From Rhabditoides inermis (lineage: Eukaryota; Nematoda; Chromadorea; Rhabditida; Rhabditidae), in contig CAWZYM010000242.1 of NCBI GenBank assembly GCA_963966185.1, forward strand, positions 1,456,001 to 1,520,000: 64,000 nucleotides of DNA. The letters run 5' to 3'. Every line of letters begins with the position of its first letter. Position 1 is the first letter of the stretch. The notes beneath the pieces are model-generated. The model saw only the letters and a list, made by a program, of their open reading frames with translations. It did no database searches and was not told the origin of the DNA. Positions 9,358 through 21,700 of the stretch are shown here, in pieces. The translations under genes and the position numbers were made by a program.

Positions 9358-12190
9358 GAAAGTGAGAGAGATACTTCCAGACATCTTTGTCTACCAGCTT
9401 CTTGTCACCGTCTTCGACGACTTCGACACGTCTCAGGCGATGGAAATGAGCGAGGAGCTCGTCTCCAATCCCAACATTGTCAAGGTAGCAAAACAAATCC
9501 GATCACCTGAAAATGTGAAACAAACCTTTTTTTTGGATAACAATAACTTCCCCTTCTGTCTGAAAGGAATGTTTGCACGGAATATTTCATGTGTAACTAC
9601 GAAAAAAATACATTTTCAGGACATCGTCCCTTTCCTGATCGGCACGTACGACGAGGCTGTGCGGTCTTCGATGAGCTGGGGTGTGGACGATCTCTTTCTG
9701 TGGGCGTCGTACGAGGAGAAACTGCTGGATGTGAAGTGAGTGGCCCCCTCCCACCACCCACTCTCTTCTTCTCTTGTTCAGCACCGACCTCGTGCCCCTC
9801 AACGACATCTCACTCGGCAACTGCTTCGCATTCAACGTCGCCAACGCCACGAGGAAGTTCCTTTCGAGAACGAGCGGCAGGGAGGGAGGTTGGGCGACAA
9901 GGAGACAGGGGACACACATTTAAATACAGATAGATAGGTTTACTAACGATAATATGGGATAATCGAATTCATAAACAAAAAGTGAGCATTATAAACGGCA
10001 GGTATAAATGGTTTTTCAATGATAATGAACAAGGAAATAATCACATAGTATTACATGGAAAAGAAATTGGGGAGAGCTCTCTATAGGTTTCGCAATTTGC
10101 TAGGTGGCATGAGATCTAATGTAGAGTTGTGATTCGAGGATGAAGGGATCATTGATGGAGATTAGATCACGAGAAAGCGCATTCCAGATTGCGAAGGTTC
10201 TGCTTAAAAAGTGCAGGTATGGCCTGTGTGATCAACTGCTGGAACAATTCAAAATTCATGAGAGCCACGAGTACGAGATGGAATAATTGCAAAAAGACCA
10301 TGATACTCCAAAATAGTTTTAGAGTGGGTTACTTTGTGAATGTAAGTGGCATCATTCAAGAATCGTCTATTCTCAAGAGATTGAAGATTGCAAAGCTCAA
10401 GGCGTTGAGGATACGATAAGCTGCGCCCGATACGCTGACACACACGGCGAGTATAATAGCGTTGTATACTCTCAATTAGGTTTACAGAAGCAGGGGTTCC
10501 AGAGGTCAGTGCAATATTCTAATTTACAGTGAATATAGGTTGTGTATGCGGTATTCAGTAGTGTGGAATTTCGTGTTTTGTATGTGCGAAGAAAATCACT
10601 TATAGAATACAGGGTTTGTTGAATTATTTGTTTGAAATGATCGCGGAGCAGTTATTACTCATGAGAAAACCAAGATCCGTGCCTAGGTCACTTGATGCCT
10701 AGGTCTGCAAATCGAGACGCGTCTGCAGTGGGACGAGTACGTGTACTGGGTGGAGACGGCTGCCCTGCTGGTGTTTGTCCACACCCCCCAGTCCTCCATC
10801 ACTGCCGAGTCGCCGCGGATGGCGGCCCGCAGTGCCGCCGACGTGGAGATGATCGTCGAACAGGTCTCGTTCAGGTACGACTCGTACGAGTCTAGACGTG
10901 TGTCTCATTCGCATTCAAGTCGTCTCGGCGGCAAGTACGGCAAGTGCGTGCACGAGAAGACGGAGGTGAAGAGCTACTACTACATACGACGGAGAGTACA
11001 CGACAGACGTGAGTCTGGATTCTGATCTCACCAGTATCATCCTCTAGGGCTGTCTCCGATCGTGCTACCAGGATGTGATCCAGACAGCGTGCGGCTGCAT
11101 GGATCCGCGATATCCACTACCAGACAACTCGCCCACCTGCCACTTGGACAAACGTGAGTGTGTGCTTGCGCACTCGATGCCATGTTTCACACAGGCCGTT
11201 GCATCGACGGGGTGGTCGAGTCTCGCAGCGACCTGTCCGAGTGGCGGGAGTGCGAGTGTCCACAGGCGTGCGCCAACCATCAGTACTCCATGCACTCCTC
11301 GTCTGCCACATTCGCCAACCGGGTAAGTGGACACAGAGACCTGTTCATCTTCACTTTCCGCCGAATCGACTGGAATGCTAAGCGAGTGAGACGCGTATAG
11401 AAAGTAGGCAATTAGGAAATGACACCAGACACCATGACACCAGACACCAGACACCACGACACCACGACCCTCTGGTGTCGACACCACGACACCATGGTGT
11501 CAACACCACGACACCACGACACCACTTTACAAAACGAAAATTCTGCTCTTGATCTTTTTTCAATTATATAGACGAGAGGTCGTAGTGCAGTTGTGTTTTT
11601 TGAAGTGGTGTCGTGGTGTCATGGTGTCGACACCGTGGTGTCGTGGTCTCGTGGTGTCGACACCATGGTGTCGTGGTGTCGTGGTGTCTGGTGTCTGGTG
11701 TCGTGGTGTCTGGTGTCATTTCCTAATTACCTAGAAAGTAGACGAGCAACCGTCGCCCCATTCAGCCGGTGCAGTGTGAGAGTGGCAACTCGAGCCAGCG
11801 AGAGAAGTGCGCGGCCGAGTGGCAGGACACTGTGCGCATATCCGTCTACCTGCCACACCTCACCACACGAGTCTTCGAAGAGAGACCCGCCATGGATGTG
11901 AGCATTCACAGTGTTTACATTATACTTGTAAATGTGTAAATAACCATCGAAAAACTAAAAATGCCATGTTCTTTCAGTTGAACAGGTTCATCTCCTACCT
12001 TGGAGCTCTTCTGGGTGTGCTGATGGGCATTTCCATCTGGACATTCATCGAATTCGGCTACATTTTTATCATCATTGTCATGATTCTACTCGGAATCCAC
12101 TACAAGCCAGATCGACCCAAGCCAGTCGTTGCGAGTCTTCTCGAAAGCATGCACAAACAGAATATCGCTATATTCGAGACACTTTATTGA
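6709..12190 (+). CDS. EGAS-like DEG/ENaC protein 2 (about 10 EGFs); carries a 4-nt frameshift
   Basis: Likely start is the ATG pair at 6709/6712, giving the hydrophobic leader MMLLTYCTFTVILKM directly after a TTTACAG, which could be a cis or trans splice acceptor. About ten EGF modules follow (6830-9300), the later ones of the calcium-binding DIDEC type. Then come the family linker (LVTVFDDF..., about 9390-9490), LNDISLGNCFAFN (about 9800), the WDEYVYWVE exon (about 10700-10870), KSYYY (about 10970), CMDPRYP (about 11100), ECECPQAC (about 11255), and a final exon with [14 protein letters not shown] and a longer cytoplasmic tail ending at 12190. Relative to the three paralogues, four extra bases (ATAC, 10984-10987) follow the KSYYY codons and shift the frame just before the next exon. 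Either this gene is newly disabled or the assembly has an error. One intron (donor 9026) uses GC. Two introns hold mobile elements. Confidence 0.75.
9309..9366. repeat. (GA)n microsatellite in an EGAS-like 2 intron
   Basis: An almost pure GA dinucleotide run occupies most of the intron between the last EGF exon and the linker exon. Confidence 0.85.
9940..10690 (-). mobile_element. Non-LTR retrotransposon fragment (LINE C-terminus) in an intron
   Basis: On the minus strand, broken frames read ...RIGRSLSYPQRLELCNLQSL, then THSKTILEYHGL, IIPSRTRGSHEFELFQQ and, in another frame, TFAIWNALSRDLISINDPF. The order 'R..RL..L..LE.RR...D', then 'TRG', then 'F..R...IWN.L' is typical of the region after the reverse transcriptase in Jockey/CR1-like LINEs. 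Stops and frame breaks mean it is dead. It makes the intron between the GNCFAFN exon and the WDEYVYW exon of EGAS-like 2 unusually long (about 800 bp versus 50-60 in paralogues). Confidence 0.6.
11398..11740. mobile_element. Foldback MITE with 9-bp target-site duplication
   Basis: Element 11407-11731 begins GGCAATTAGGAAATGACACC and ends with the near-perfect inverse complement (ending GGTGTCATTTCCTAATTACC). Both arms consist of imperfect GACACCA(C/G)-type repeats, so almost the whole element can fold into one hairpin. It is flanked on both sides by TAGAAAGTA (11398-11406 and 11732-11740), a 9-bp direct repeat. Nine-base duplications with GG-ending long inverted repeats are typical of Mutator-like elements. 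It sits in the intron between the CPQAC exon and the PVQCESG exon of EGAS-like 2. Confidence 0.8.
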
Positions 12191-13685
12191 ATTCAAGAAT
12201 TTTTTGAAAGATTTTACGTGTGTATTTTTAACGGGTGTCTCTTCGATTGTAGCAGATTTGATAATTATTTTGTACATAAACATTTACTCCTTGTTTTCTT
12301 TGAGCTCTGCGTATACAGTGGTTGCGCAAATCATAGTCATCACTAGGGAGCGATAGAAATATCGCGGGCAACGAGAGTGGAAAGAATGTGAGACGGATAG
12401 AATTCCATAGGTACGAGAGAGCACGTGCGATTCTATCGAAACGCGAAGTTTGCACACGCGGTACTCCTTATTTTTATCGAGAGATTTTACTTATTAGCGG
12501 CAAACACTCGGATAACGGAAAATGCTATGATACAACACAGGCGACACATGCTATGATACAATATAGGCTACTGGTCAGAGCCGTCCAGTGTGATCCTACA
12601 ACCTCCGTCAGATGTCTGTCTATGCGCGTTCGCCACCATGGCACCATGCCCAATGGGTTGAAATTCAGTCGAGAGTGCTCACCAGAACTGATAACTATGA
12701 CTTATGAAAAGCACAACAAATATGCCTTCGGTGTGTCTTATTTTCTTATTTGTATCAAGTTGTGGTTAGGACAGAATTCCTTAACTAATACTTAAGATTC
12801 TACGTAATGAAGGCTTTCCGCGTGTAACTATGAAACAATGAATTCAGTGACGTGTCTTCTTCGATCTCTGTTCAAAGTAGAAACACTTGGTCTTGATGTT
12901 AAGAGTCATTGTGTGTTGTCCTTTGTGATGCTTTGTTGGCTTCTTTCTGGACCCTAGCGACGTGAATAAATAAGAAAGGAGAGAGAGAGAGAGATCGCTC
13001 AAAGATCACGCGATAGCTATCTTCTCTTTTTTTACAGATACAATGATTGGTTTAAAAAAGGAACAGTTGTTATTGATAAATGGTGAGAAAAAATATTTTC
13101 TACTCACGCTATGCTTGCTCTGATAACTTTCACAATACGATTTCTTCGAGAAAAGTGATTACATTTTGCATTATTCATGTCAATATGGCAGTGATAGTTT
13201 TTTTTAGATGTCCGGGGAACGTTGACCCAGCCCTTCATTTTGATGCCCTCTCTTACTTTTACCTTTCAACAGCGTGGCGGGACCATTGGTCCCGGGGACC
13301 AATTTATATTTTCTGGGTCACATATCTGCTACTGATGGTGCGCGAGTGGGTGGCAGTGAAACAAATTCGAACAAATTTAAGTTTTCTGGAATGTAAAACA
13401 GGAATGTATTATGTATTTATCGCTTAAAAAACGTATATCCTTAACAACGCTCCTGAATGAAACATGAGTGTATACAACAAAGACTATAGAACTCTATGGA
13501 GGGAGAGAGAGATAGAGAGAGAAGAGAGAGAGAGAAGAGAGAGCGAAAGTGCGGGGGTATTTCTGTGTTGCCCTCGCCGATACGTGATCTACGAACAGAA
13601 CAAAGAGAGTGGAATAATTCAGCGTGCCTCGTACGCTGTACTCTATTAGGGGAGGAAAGAGGAAGAGACTCAGTCACTCCACGTC
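12191..13685. other. Intergenic between EGAS-like 2 and 3
   Basis: AT-rich sequence without a supportable exon. An open stretch near 13080-13427 has no recognisable domain or splice-paired neighbour. A (GA)-rich run lies at about 13498-13545, upstream of the next gene. AATAAA at about 12965 is far from the previous stop and I do not assign it. Confidence 0.5.
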
Positions 13686-16600
13686 ATGTGGACAGCCATG
13701 CTCCTACTAATCGCGGCCTCCCTTCCCGCCAACGAAGCAGTCACAGTGAGTACCGTGTTACATGATACGTTTCAAAGTTGTTCCTTGATACGTTCACATT
13801 ACTATGTTCCATGTTACGTTTCAGTTACATACGTTTTCTCAGGGCACGTGCGCGGCGAGTCAGTGCAAGAACGGCGCGGCGTGTGTGACGGGAGACGCGA
13901 ACACGTATTCGTGCAACTGCAAGCCGGGCTGGGAGGGGCCGCTGTGTGGAATCAGTACGCACCCCATCTAGACACTCCCCCATCCTTCGTTCAGACCACG
14001 ACGACTGCGCTCCCAATCCGTGTCAGCACGGCGGCGTCTGCGCAGACGCCCTCAACGCCTACGCTTGCCAGTGCCCCGCCGGATACAGCGGCGGCAAATG
14101 TGAGATCGGTGGGTCACGTATTTACTTCTCAGAGTGAATGGACAGAGTGAAACAGAGTGAGAGTGACATTTTGAGAGTTATTCGAGAGATGATAGAATGA
14201 GAATGTCGCTCAGAGGCCAATCCGTGTGACGGGAGTCCGTGCAAGAACGGGGCGCAGTGTACGAAGCTGACTCCCACGGACCACTCGTGTGCCTGTCCCG
14301 CCGGCTGGACGGGAAAGAAGTGCGATGTGGATGTGGTCGACTGCACTCCCACTTCGTGCGGGAACGGCGGCACGTGTGTCGACCTCCTCAACGACTTCCG
14401 CTGCACCTGCGCTGCTGGATGGACGGGGGCAACGTGCGCAGTCGGTGAGAGCATACAATAATGATTTATACGGTTTTTAAAGAAACAGTGGCGACTTATT
14501 TCTGCCACAACCTGCCACAACTCCTCATTTTCACACGAGCAAAACATTTGGTGGTGACCGGAATCGAACCCACGAAGTTCGGGGGTGAAAGGGCGCGTTC
14601 ATTTGCGCTTATGTCTCCGACCCCAACGTGCAGTATTGAAGCGTTGGCGGGTAATTCAAATACTCGTCTGCATCCATGGCAGTGGCAGGTTCAAAAGTAA
14701 CGCAGAATCATCGTTCTTTCGCAAAAATTGCAAATGTGTTAGGTTAATATGTTTTATAATAATACTCCGAGTCAAAAACAAGTCGCCACTGTTCCTTTAA
14801 GAACACGTAAAATACAATAATCTAAAGAGAAATAGAAATAGTGATAAGATACAACACGAATCTTACAAGCGGAGCTGCTCTCTGCATTCGTACATCTGTC
14901 AGCATGACTTGCATTCAGATGTGGACGAGTGTCTGGTGGCAGGCTTCTGTCACAACGGCACGTGCGCAAATCAACCCGGTGGATTCACGTGTTCGTGCCA
15001 GCCAGGATACACTGGAGACAAATGCCAGCTGGGTGCGTATTCCACATTTAAGGGTATTCCACACATTCAATGTGATCATTTGAGACATCAACGAGTGCGA
15101 GCCGCTTCCGTGTGAGAACGGGGCGACGTGCAACAACCTGCTCAACAAGTACACGTGCACGTGCAAGTCCGGATTCACCGGAACCAACTGCTCCACGAGT
15201 CGGTGGATCTTCGTGTGTATGTGTTTATGTACCCATCCATTTTCAGACATTGACGATTGTGTGGGTCACAGTTGTTTCAACGGGGCGACCTGTGTCGATG
15301 GCATCAACAAGTACACGTGTCAGTGCGCCGCCGGATGGAAGAATTTCTATTGCACACAAGGTAGAAGTATTCACTTGCAATAAATTCCTATGTCCAATTC
15401 CAGACATCAACGAGTGCACCGAATTGCAGCCATGCATGAATGGAGCGACGTGCAATAACACGATCGGAGACTACAAATGTCAGTGTGTGCCCGGATACAC
15501 GGGAAAGGACTGCGAGACTGGTGAGCTGACGGGAAATGGTAGAACGCAGAATGATCAATCCCAGAAATTGACGAGTGCGAGCCGCTTCCGTGCATCAACG
15601 GTGGAACGTGCACGGACCTGTTGAATGCCTACAAATGCAGTTGCCCGCCGGGATGGACGGGAACGCGATGCCAGACTGGTGAGATGGCACTGCTCACTTC
15701 ACATGTAACACCCTTGCAGACATCAACGAGTGTCCGCACTTCGGTCTGTTCACCTTCTCCCTCTCCGACCCGTGCATCCATCTGGACTGCACCAACCTGC
15801 CCGGCACCTACTCCTGCGCCTGCCACACTGGATACACCGGGTTCAATTGCGACATAGGTGTGTTATATAAACGGAACTACGGGTCATGTAGGTATGTCAT
15901 TTTCAGACATCGACGAGTGCGAGCCGCAGCCTTGCATGAACAACGCCACTTGTAAAGATAGAATCGGATACTTTTTATGTGTCTGCCCCAGCGGACTGCA
16001 GGGAGCCATCTGCAACACTGGTAATGCCATAATCATATAATTGAGTATACTTATGAATATTTAGATATCTTGGAATGTAGCTACTTGATTCCTGTGTGCA
16101 GGCATGGCGACTGCACGGAGCTGTTCGGATCGTACGAGTGCACCTGCGATCCCGGGTGGCAGGGAAGGAACTGCGAGACAGGTGGACGAGGGGACGAGAC
16201 TCCATCGAGGAGGGAACCGACCTCGTTCAGACATCGACGAGTGCGACGCGCAGCCGTGTCAGAACGGCGCGGCCTGTTGGAACATGCCCACTCCCACCGT
16301 ATACCGCTGCCTATGCAAGCCCGGGTGGACCGGACAGAACTGTGATATAGGTCAATATACTATGAATGTCTTCTAGAACGAAGGATTCGTCGTGGTTAGT
16401 AAATCCGTAACCTCCTGTCGTAATCATGTGGGGGGGGCAGACATGTTGGTCATTACAGACATGGACGAGTGTCTGGAGTTCGAGCCGTGTGAGAACAACG
16501 CGACTTGTGACGCATCTCTTCTGTTCAACGACTACTCCTGTACATGTCAGACCGGCTGGACTGGCAAGAACTGCAGTGAGAGTGAGTTTTTCTTACTACT

Positions 16601-18350
16601 CTTGTTTTTCATCTTCCTATTTCAGATATCGATGACTGCAAAGCTGTGAGAATCAATGCAGTGACGAACAAACCGGAGGTGTACGATCCGTGTCAGACAG
16701 TGGACAAGAATGCGACGTGCAACGACCTCCTCAATGACTTCTCGTGTACCTGCGGACCCGAGTGGACAGATGCACTCTGCAATCTCAGTCAGTTCACAAA
16801 CACCTTCACGCATCACGCCAACACCTCAATTTACGTTTTCAGACCTGAAAGTCTACCAGATACTGGAGACTGTCTTTGCCGAAACATTCAATCCGGATGA
16901 GACGAAGAAATTCATGAACGAGCTGGTCGCCAAGCCAAGCTTGGTCAAGGTGAGGTGGTTAAGAAACGCATGACGTCATGTTCTCGCTTGAGGACCTGGT
17001 GCCGTTCCTGATCGGTCAATACGACAAGGCGACCCGGGCGGAGATGAGCTGGGACGTTCGAGATGTGTTCGACTGGGTGGCATACGAGGAAGAGGAACTG
17101 CAACTGGAGTCAGTTATCATCAAATCAAATGAACACAGCAAACTTTTTAGTGTCGACCTCACTCTCATGCATGATGTCACTCTGGGTAATTGCTTCACAT
17201 TCAATGTGCTCAATGCGTCCACAGCATACGCGGCACGGATGAGCGGACGGGAAGGAGGTCAGCTATCACTCAGCTCTCTCGCTCATCACTCCCTTCCAGG
17301 TCTGACACTGGAGGCTCGTCTACATCGGGACGAGTACCTGTACTGGGTGGACACAGTGGCCATACAGATCTTCGTCCACTCTCCCCTCGATTCCATCACA
17401 GCCGAATCGCCGCGAGTCTCCGCCGAGAACGCGGCCGACGTAGAGTTGCACGTAGAAACCAGCCAATTCAGGTGGGACAATCGATGAGCCCCTTGAACGT
17501 TGCGCTGTTTCAGTCGACTCGGCGGTGTCTACGGGCGCTGCGTCAATACGAAAACGGAGGTGAAGAGTTACTACTACGATGGCGAGTACACGACCGACGT
17601 GAGTCTCCACTGCCAACTTTCACTTGAATTTTGTTGTAATGAAATTATAGGAAAAAAGAAGGAAAAATCAGTTTCGACTTTCATATATTTGTATGTGAGT
17701 ATGTGTTGAGGGCTGTCTGCGGTCGTGTGTGCAGGATGCTCTTGAGAGGGAGTGTGGGTGCATGGACCCCCGCTATCCCATGCCCGCACACGCGGTCACG
17801 TGCAACATGCACTCAAGTGGGAACACACGTACATTCCGTTCTCCTCTATACGAGCTTTTCAGGGGGTTGCATCGACGATGTGGTGGAATCCAAGGGGGAC
17901 CCTTCAAAGTGGAAGGACTGCGACTGTCCACAAGCATGCACTAGCAAACAATACGCAGTCTACTGGGCCTCCACCACACTCCCCAATCAGGCAGGATCTG
18001 ATTGCATAAAGTACGAGTGTATAAAGTACATTCATAATGTTTTCTAGCCAGTGGTTTGCTCCAAGTACAACGGTTCAGACGCGGAGGATTGTCGGGAGGA
18101 GAAGAATGACGTCGTGAGAATCACCATTTCTCTTCCTATGGTCACCACGAAGATATTCGAGGAGAAACCGGCAATGGACGTGAGTATAATATTTATCGAA
18201 CTTCATATCGCAGTACTCTTTTAGTTCAACCAGCTCATCTCGAGTCTCGGCGGTCTGCTCGGCGTTCTCATGGGATTCTCTATCTGGACGTTCATCGAAT
18301 TCGTCTACATACTCCTTGAGATCACTTCCATTCTCTTAGGTTTCAAGTGA
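13686..18350 (+). CDS. EGAS-like DEG/ENaC protein 3 (about 15 EGFs)
   Basis: Starts with a clear signal peptide, [18 protein letters not shown], then an intron in the codons after it. About fifteen EGF modules follow (13843-16790), almost all one module per exon, with introns in phase 1 and many beginning (D)I(D/N)EC, the calcium-binding type. One exon (about 14217-14443) holds two modules. The rest matches the family: linker [29 protein letters not shown], then [48 protein letters not shown] and the membrane helix [15 protein letters not shown], ending at TGA 18348. No first channel helix is seen. All exons join in frame when the intron at about 17991 uses a GC donor. It appears intact. Expected at the cell surface as a channel subunit or channel-derived receptor; function inferred from family only. 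Confidence 0.85.
14477..14800. mobile_element. TTAA-flanked MITE (piggyBac-like ends) in an EGAS-like 3 intron
   Basis: Terminal inverted repeats AGAAACAGTGGCGACTT (from 14481) and AAGTCGCCACTGTTCCT (to 14796) are each bounded by TTAA (14477-14480 and 14797-14800). TTAA duplication is the signature of piggyBac-type insertion. The 316-bp interior has no transposase. On its minus strand it contains GGTTCGATTCCGG, resembling a pol III B box. Confidence 0.8.
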
Positions 18351-18415
18351 ACTTAGCGCTATTCTAGACGTTTCCAATTCATGTATTCCCAAACTTTCGA
18401 CGGGTGACGAGGAAG

Positions 18416-18421
18416 AATAAA
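18416..18421 (+). terminator. Polyadenylation signal of EGAS-like 3
   Basis: AATAAA lies 66 bases after the stop of the gene ending at 18350. Confidence 0.6.
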
Positions 18422-18704
18422 GACTTTCTACTGTCAGTTTCTTTTGACTGGGCATTTTCCCTGACAACGGTCATGAATGAATGAAGAGTGCGAAGACCGA
18501 GTCTCTCATACGTGAAGTGTTGCTATCGGAGACGGTGATAGAACAGAAAACACGGAGGGCAAGACAGACCGAAGCGCGAGACAACAGAACAATAGTCTCC
18601 ACGTGGGCAACTTTCACAAACAGAGCAGACGAGATGCATGAATGATGCATGCGAGTGGGTGGACTGTGGGTTCGAAGAGAGAGAGAGAGAGAGCAGTGTT
18701 GAAA

Positions 18705-21700
18705 ATGCGGATGCTACACCTGCTGCTGCTTGTAGCAAGTATCAACAATGCGGAGACCGTGAGTTATCACAGCATTACCAGTAAAATGGCAGTATTCAGT
18801 TGACGTGCGCGGACAGTCCGTGCGAGAACGGTGCGGTGTGCACCGACGATGAGGTCGAAGACTTCATCTGCGAGTGCCCTTCTGGATTCAGCGGCTCAAC
18901 ATGCGACACCGGTCGGTCAATGTCTCACTTTGCTTAGTTTCTCAACTTTTCAGTCGTTTTGTCCGATCCTTGCGCCTCGAATCCATGTCAGAACGGAGGC
19001 GTCTGCACTCCCTCCGGAACTGACCACACATGTGCGTGCACTGCAGAGTGGACTGGAGACAACTGTGAAACTGGTGAGTGAACTACGAAAGTAAGAGAAT
19101 TGTAATTCCGTGTTTCAGCCGCTACTTCACCCGATCCCTGTGCCTCGAATCCGTGCCAAAACGGCGGCAGCTGCACTCCAATCGGACCCTCCACCCACAT
19201 ATGCGAGTGTACTGACGAGTGGGATGGAGAGAATTGTGAGACCGGTGAGTTGAATGGAACAGGCTACGTACATATTGTGCGGGTTGAGCGGCGTCAGATG
19301 CGTGCACTCCTTCCCCGTGTCTCCACGGAGGCACATGCACCTTGTCGGGCGGTAGCCACGAGTGTGTCTGTCCAGACGGTTGGAGCGGAGACGTATGTGA
19401 CATCGGTGAGTCTCCCTGTTTTTGGTCCACTCCCTCGACATGTTCAAAAGATTCCACTGTCTCTTGTGACGCTGCACCGTGCCTCAATGGCACGTGCCTC
19501 AATGGCACGTGCGCCTGTGTGACTGGGTGGAAGAGAGTTGCCTGTGAGACCGGTATGAAACCGGAGATCGATACATGGTGCATGGAGTCGTTGTGATTCA
19601 GCGTCGCCGGTGACCGATGTAGCGGTAGTGGATCTGTGTGCAGGAGTGGACTGTGTGAATGGCAACTGCACGAATGCGGCGACTGGTGAGTGCGACTGCG
19701 CCGCTGGCTGGGAGGGGCTGTTGTGTGATGACGGTGAGAAGGAGACAAGGCTCGGAGACGATTGTTTCGTGCAGACATCGACGAGTGCCAGTCGTTTCCG
19801 TGCGAGAACAACGCGACGTGTTCGAACGAGGACGGCTCGTATCGCTGCTACTGTACTCCCGGCTGGACGGGACAGAACTGCGAGATTGGTTGGTCCATCA
19901 CTCATTCTTTCAAGAGGTCAGACTCAACTTTAGCTGACAAAAGACCCTCAGAAAGATCCCCAGAAAGATCTCAGATCGAGATCCTCGGAAAGTGCCTTTT
20001 TGTTGTATCATAAAGGGGTTTTTGATACATAATCAAGTCTGACCTCGTCTTCATCCATGTTCTCCCAGACATAGACGAGTGCGAGTCTGTTCCGTGCTCC
20101 AATGGGGCGACGTGCAACAACGGACAGGCGAGCTACACATGCACCTGTGCACCCGGATGGAACGACACGCACTGCGACAATCGTCAGTCGGATTACATGG
20201 AAACAGAATGAAGCGACACAAAAAATATTTGTTTTTTCCAGCCATTCCGTGCAGCACTCAGCCTTGTAAGAATGGAGCGATATGTTCGGAGAACGGCGCC
20301 AGCTACACGTGCGCATGCACTCCCGGATGGACTGGGCCCAGATGCGGAATCGGTACCCATCCACTCACAACATGCACTCGCAGCGCCATTGCAGATATCG
20401 ACGAGTGCGAGCCACAGCCATGTCTGAACGGAGCCACCTGCGCCAACCTGCAGAACGCGTTCATGTGCACGTGCGCGCCCGGATACAGCGGGACTGCTTG
20501 CCAGATCGGTGAGTGGCCACGCGAAGTGGAATGAGAAATAAGAACGCATCAGAGGGCAACCCCTGTCTACTGAACTTGTGCTCCAACAAAGCCACCTGCA
20601 TCAAAGTGTCCGCCATTGACTACTACTGTGGATGTCCTCCCGGCTGGCAGGGCAAAAGGTGCAATCAGGGTGGGTGAACCAAATGGTCTCTGACAACACA
20701 AAATGTGATTCTGCAGACATCAACGAATGCGATCCTCGTCCGTGTAAAAACGGAGCGACGTGCAACAACCTGCTCGCAGACTTTAGCTGCAACTGCACTG
20801 CGGGATGGACAGGCAAGGACTGCTCCACTGGTGAGACTCACTGGCACTCCACACAACACCCGCGTGCCAGACATCGACGAGTGCGAGCCGCTGCCGTGCG
20901 CCAACGGGGCCGAGTGCACCAACCTGCAAGCCGACTTCTCTTGCGCCTGCACACCTGGATGGACCGGAAAGAATTGCAGCACAGGTGGTGTAACCCACCT
21001 TGCAATAACACGCGGTCGTTCAGACATCGACGAGTGTGAGCCGAGACCGTGTCAGAACGGGGGCTACTGTCACAACCTGCAGAACGCGTTCGCGTGCGAT
21101 TGCGATGCGGGATGGACGGGCGCGACATGTACAGAGGGTGGGTGTGAGACAGCGAGAGGGGGAGGAGAAGGAACTTGCAGATATCGACGACTGTATCGGG
21201 CACGAGTGCCAGAACGGGGCGACGTGTGTCGATCGTCTCAACTACTACACGTGCCAGTGCCCCGCTGGGTGGAGGGACTTCTACTGCGATCAAGGTGCGT
21301 TGAAATGCATTATATCATATCTCATTCACGTTTGCAGACATTGACGAGTGCGAGTTCCCCACGACACAGCCGTGTGAGAATGGGGCGATGTGCGTGAATC
21401 TCATCGGGACATATGCGTGCACCTGCGTGCCCGGATTCACTGACAAGAACTGTCAAACCAGTGGGTGGTATCTCTCAACACAAGAATGCACGCAACAATC
21501 TCAGACATTGACGACTGCGAGGGCAACCCGTGCAGAAACGGCGGCAGCTGCACCGACGGCATCAACAAGTACACGTGCAAGTGCGCCAAGGGGTGGACGG
21601 GCAGCAACTGCACAGTGGGTGGGGGACAGAGCACTATGCGCATCTAATCGGCAACTGCAGACGTGGACGAGTGCGTCACGGAGAAGCCCTGTCAACACGG

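Noticed and set aside
13080..13427. 115-codon plus-strand open frame between EGAS-like 2 and 3
   Set aside because: Low similarity to anything recognised, biased composition and no matching splice neighbours.
14540..14620. tRNA gene on the minus strand
   Set aside because: Only a B-box-like stretch is present; T-stem pairing fails and no acceptor stem or A box was found.
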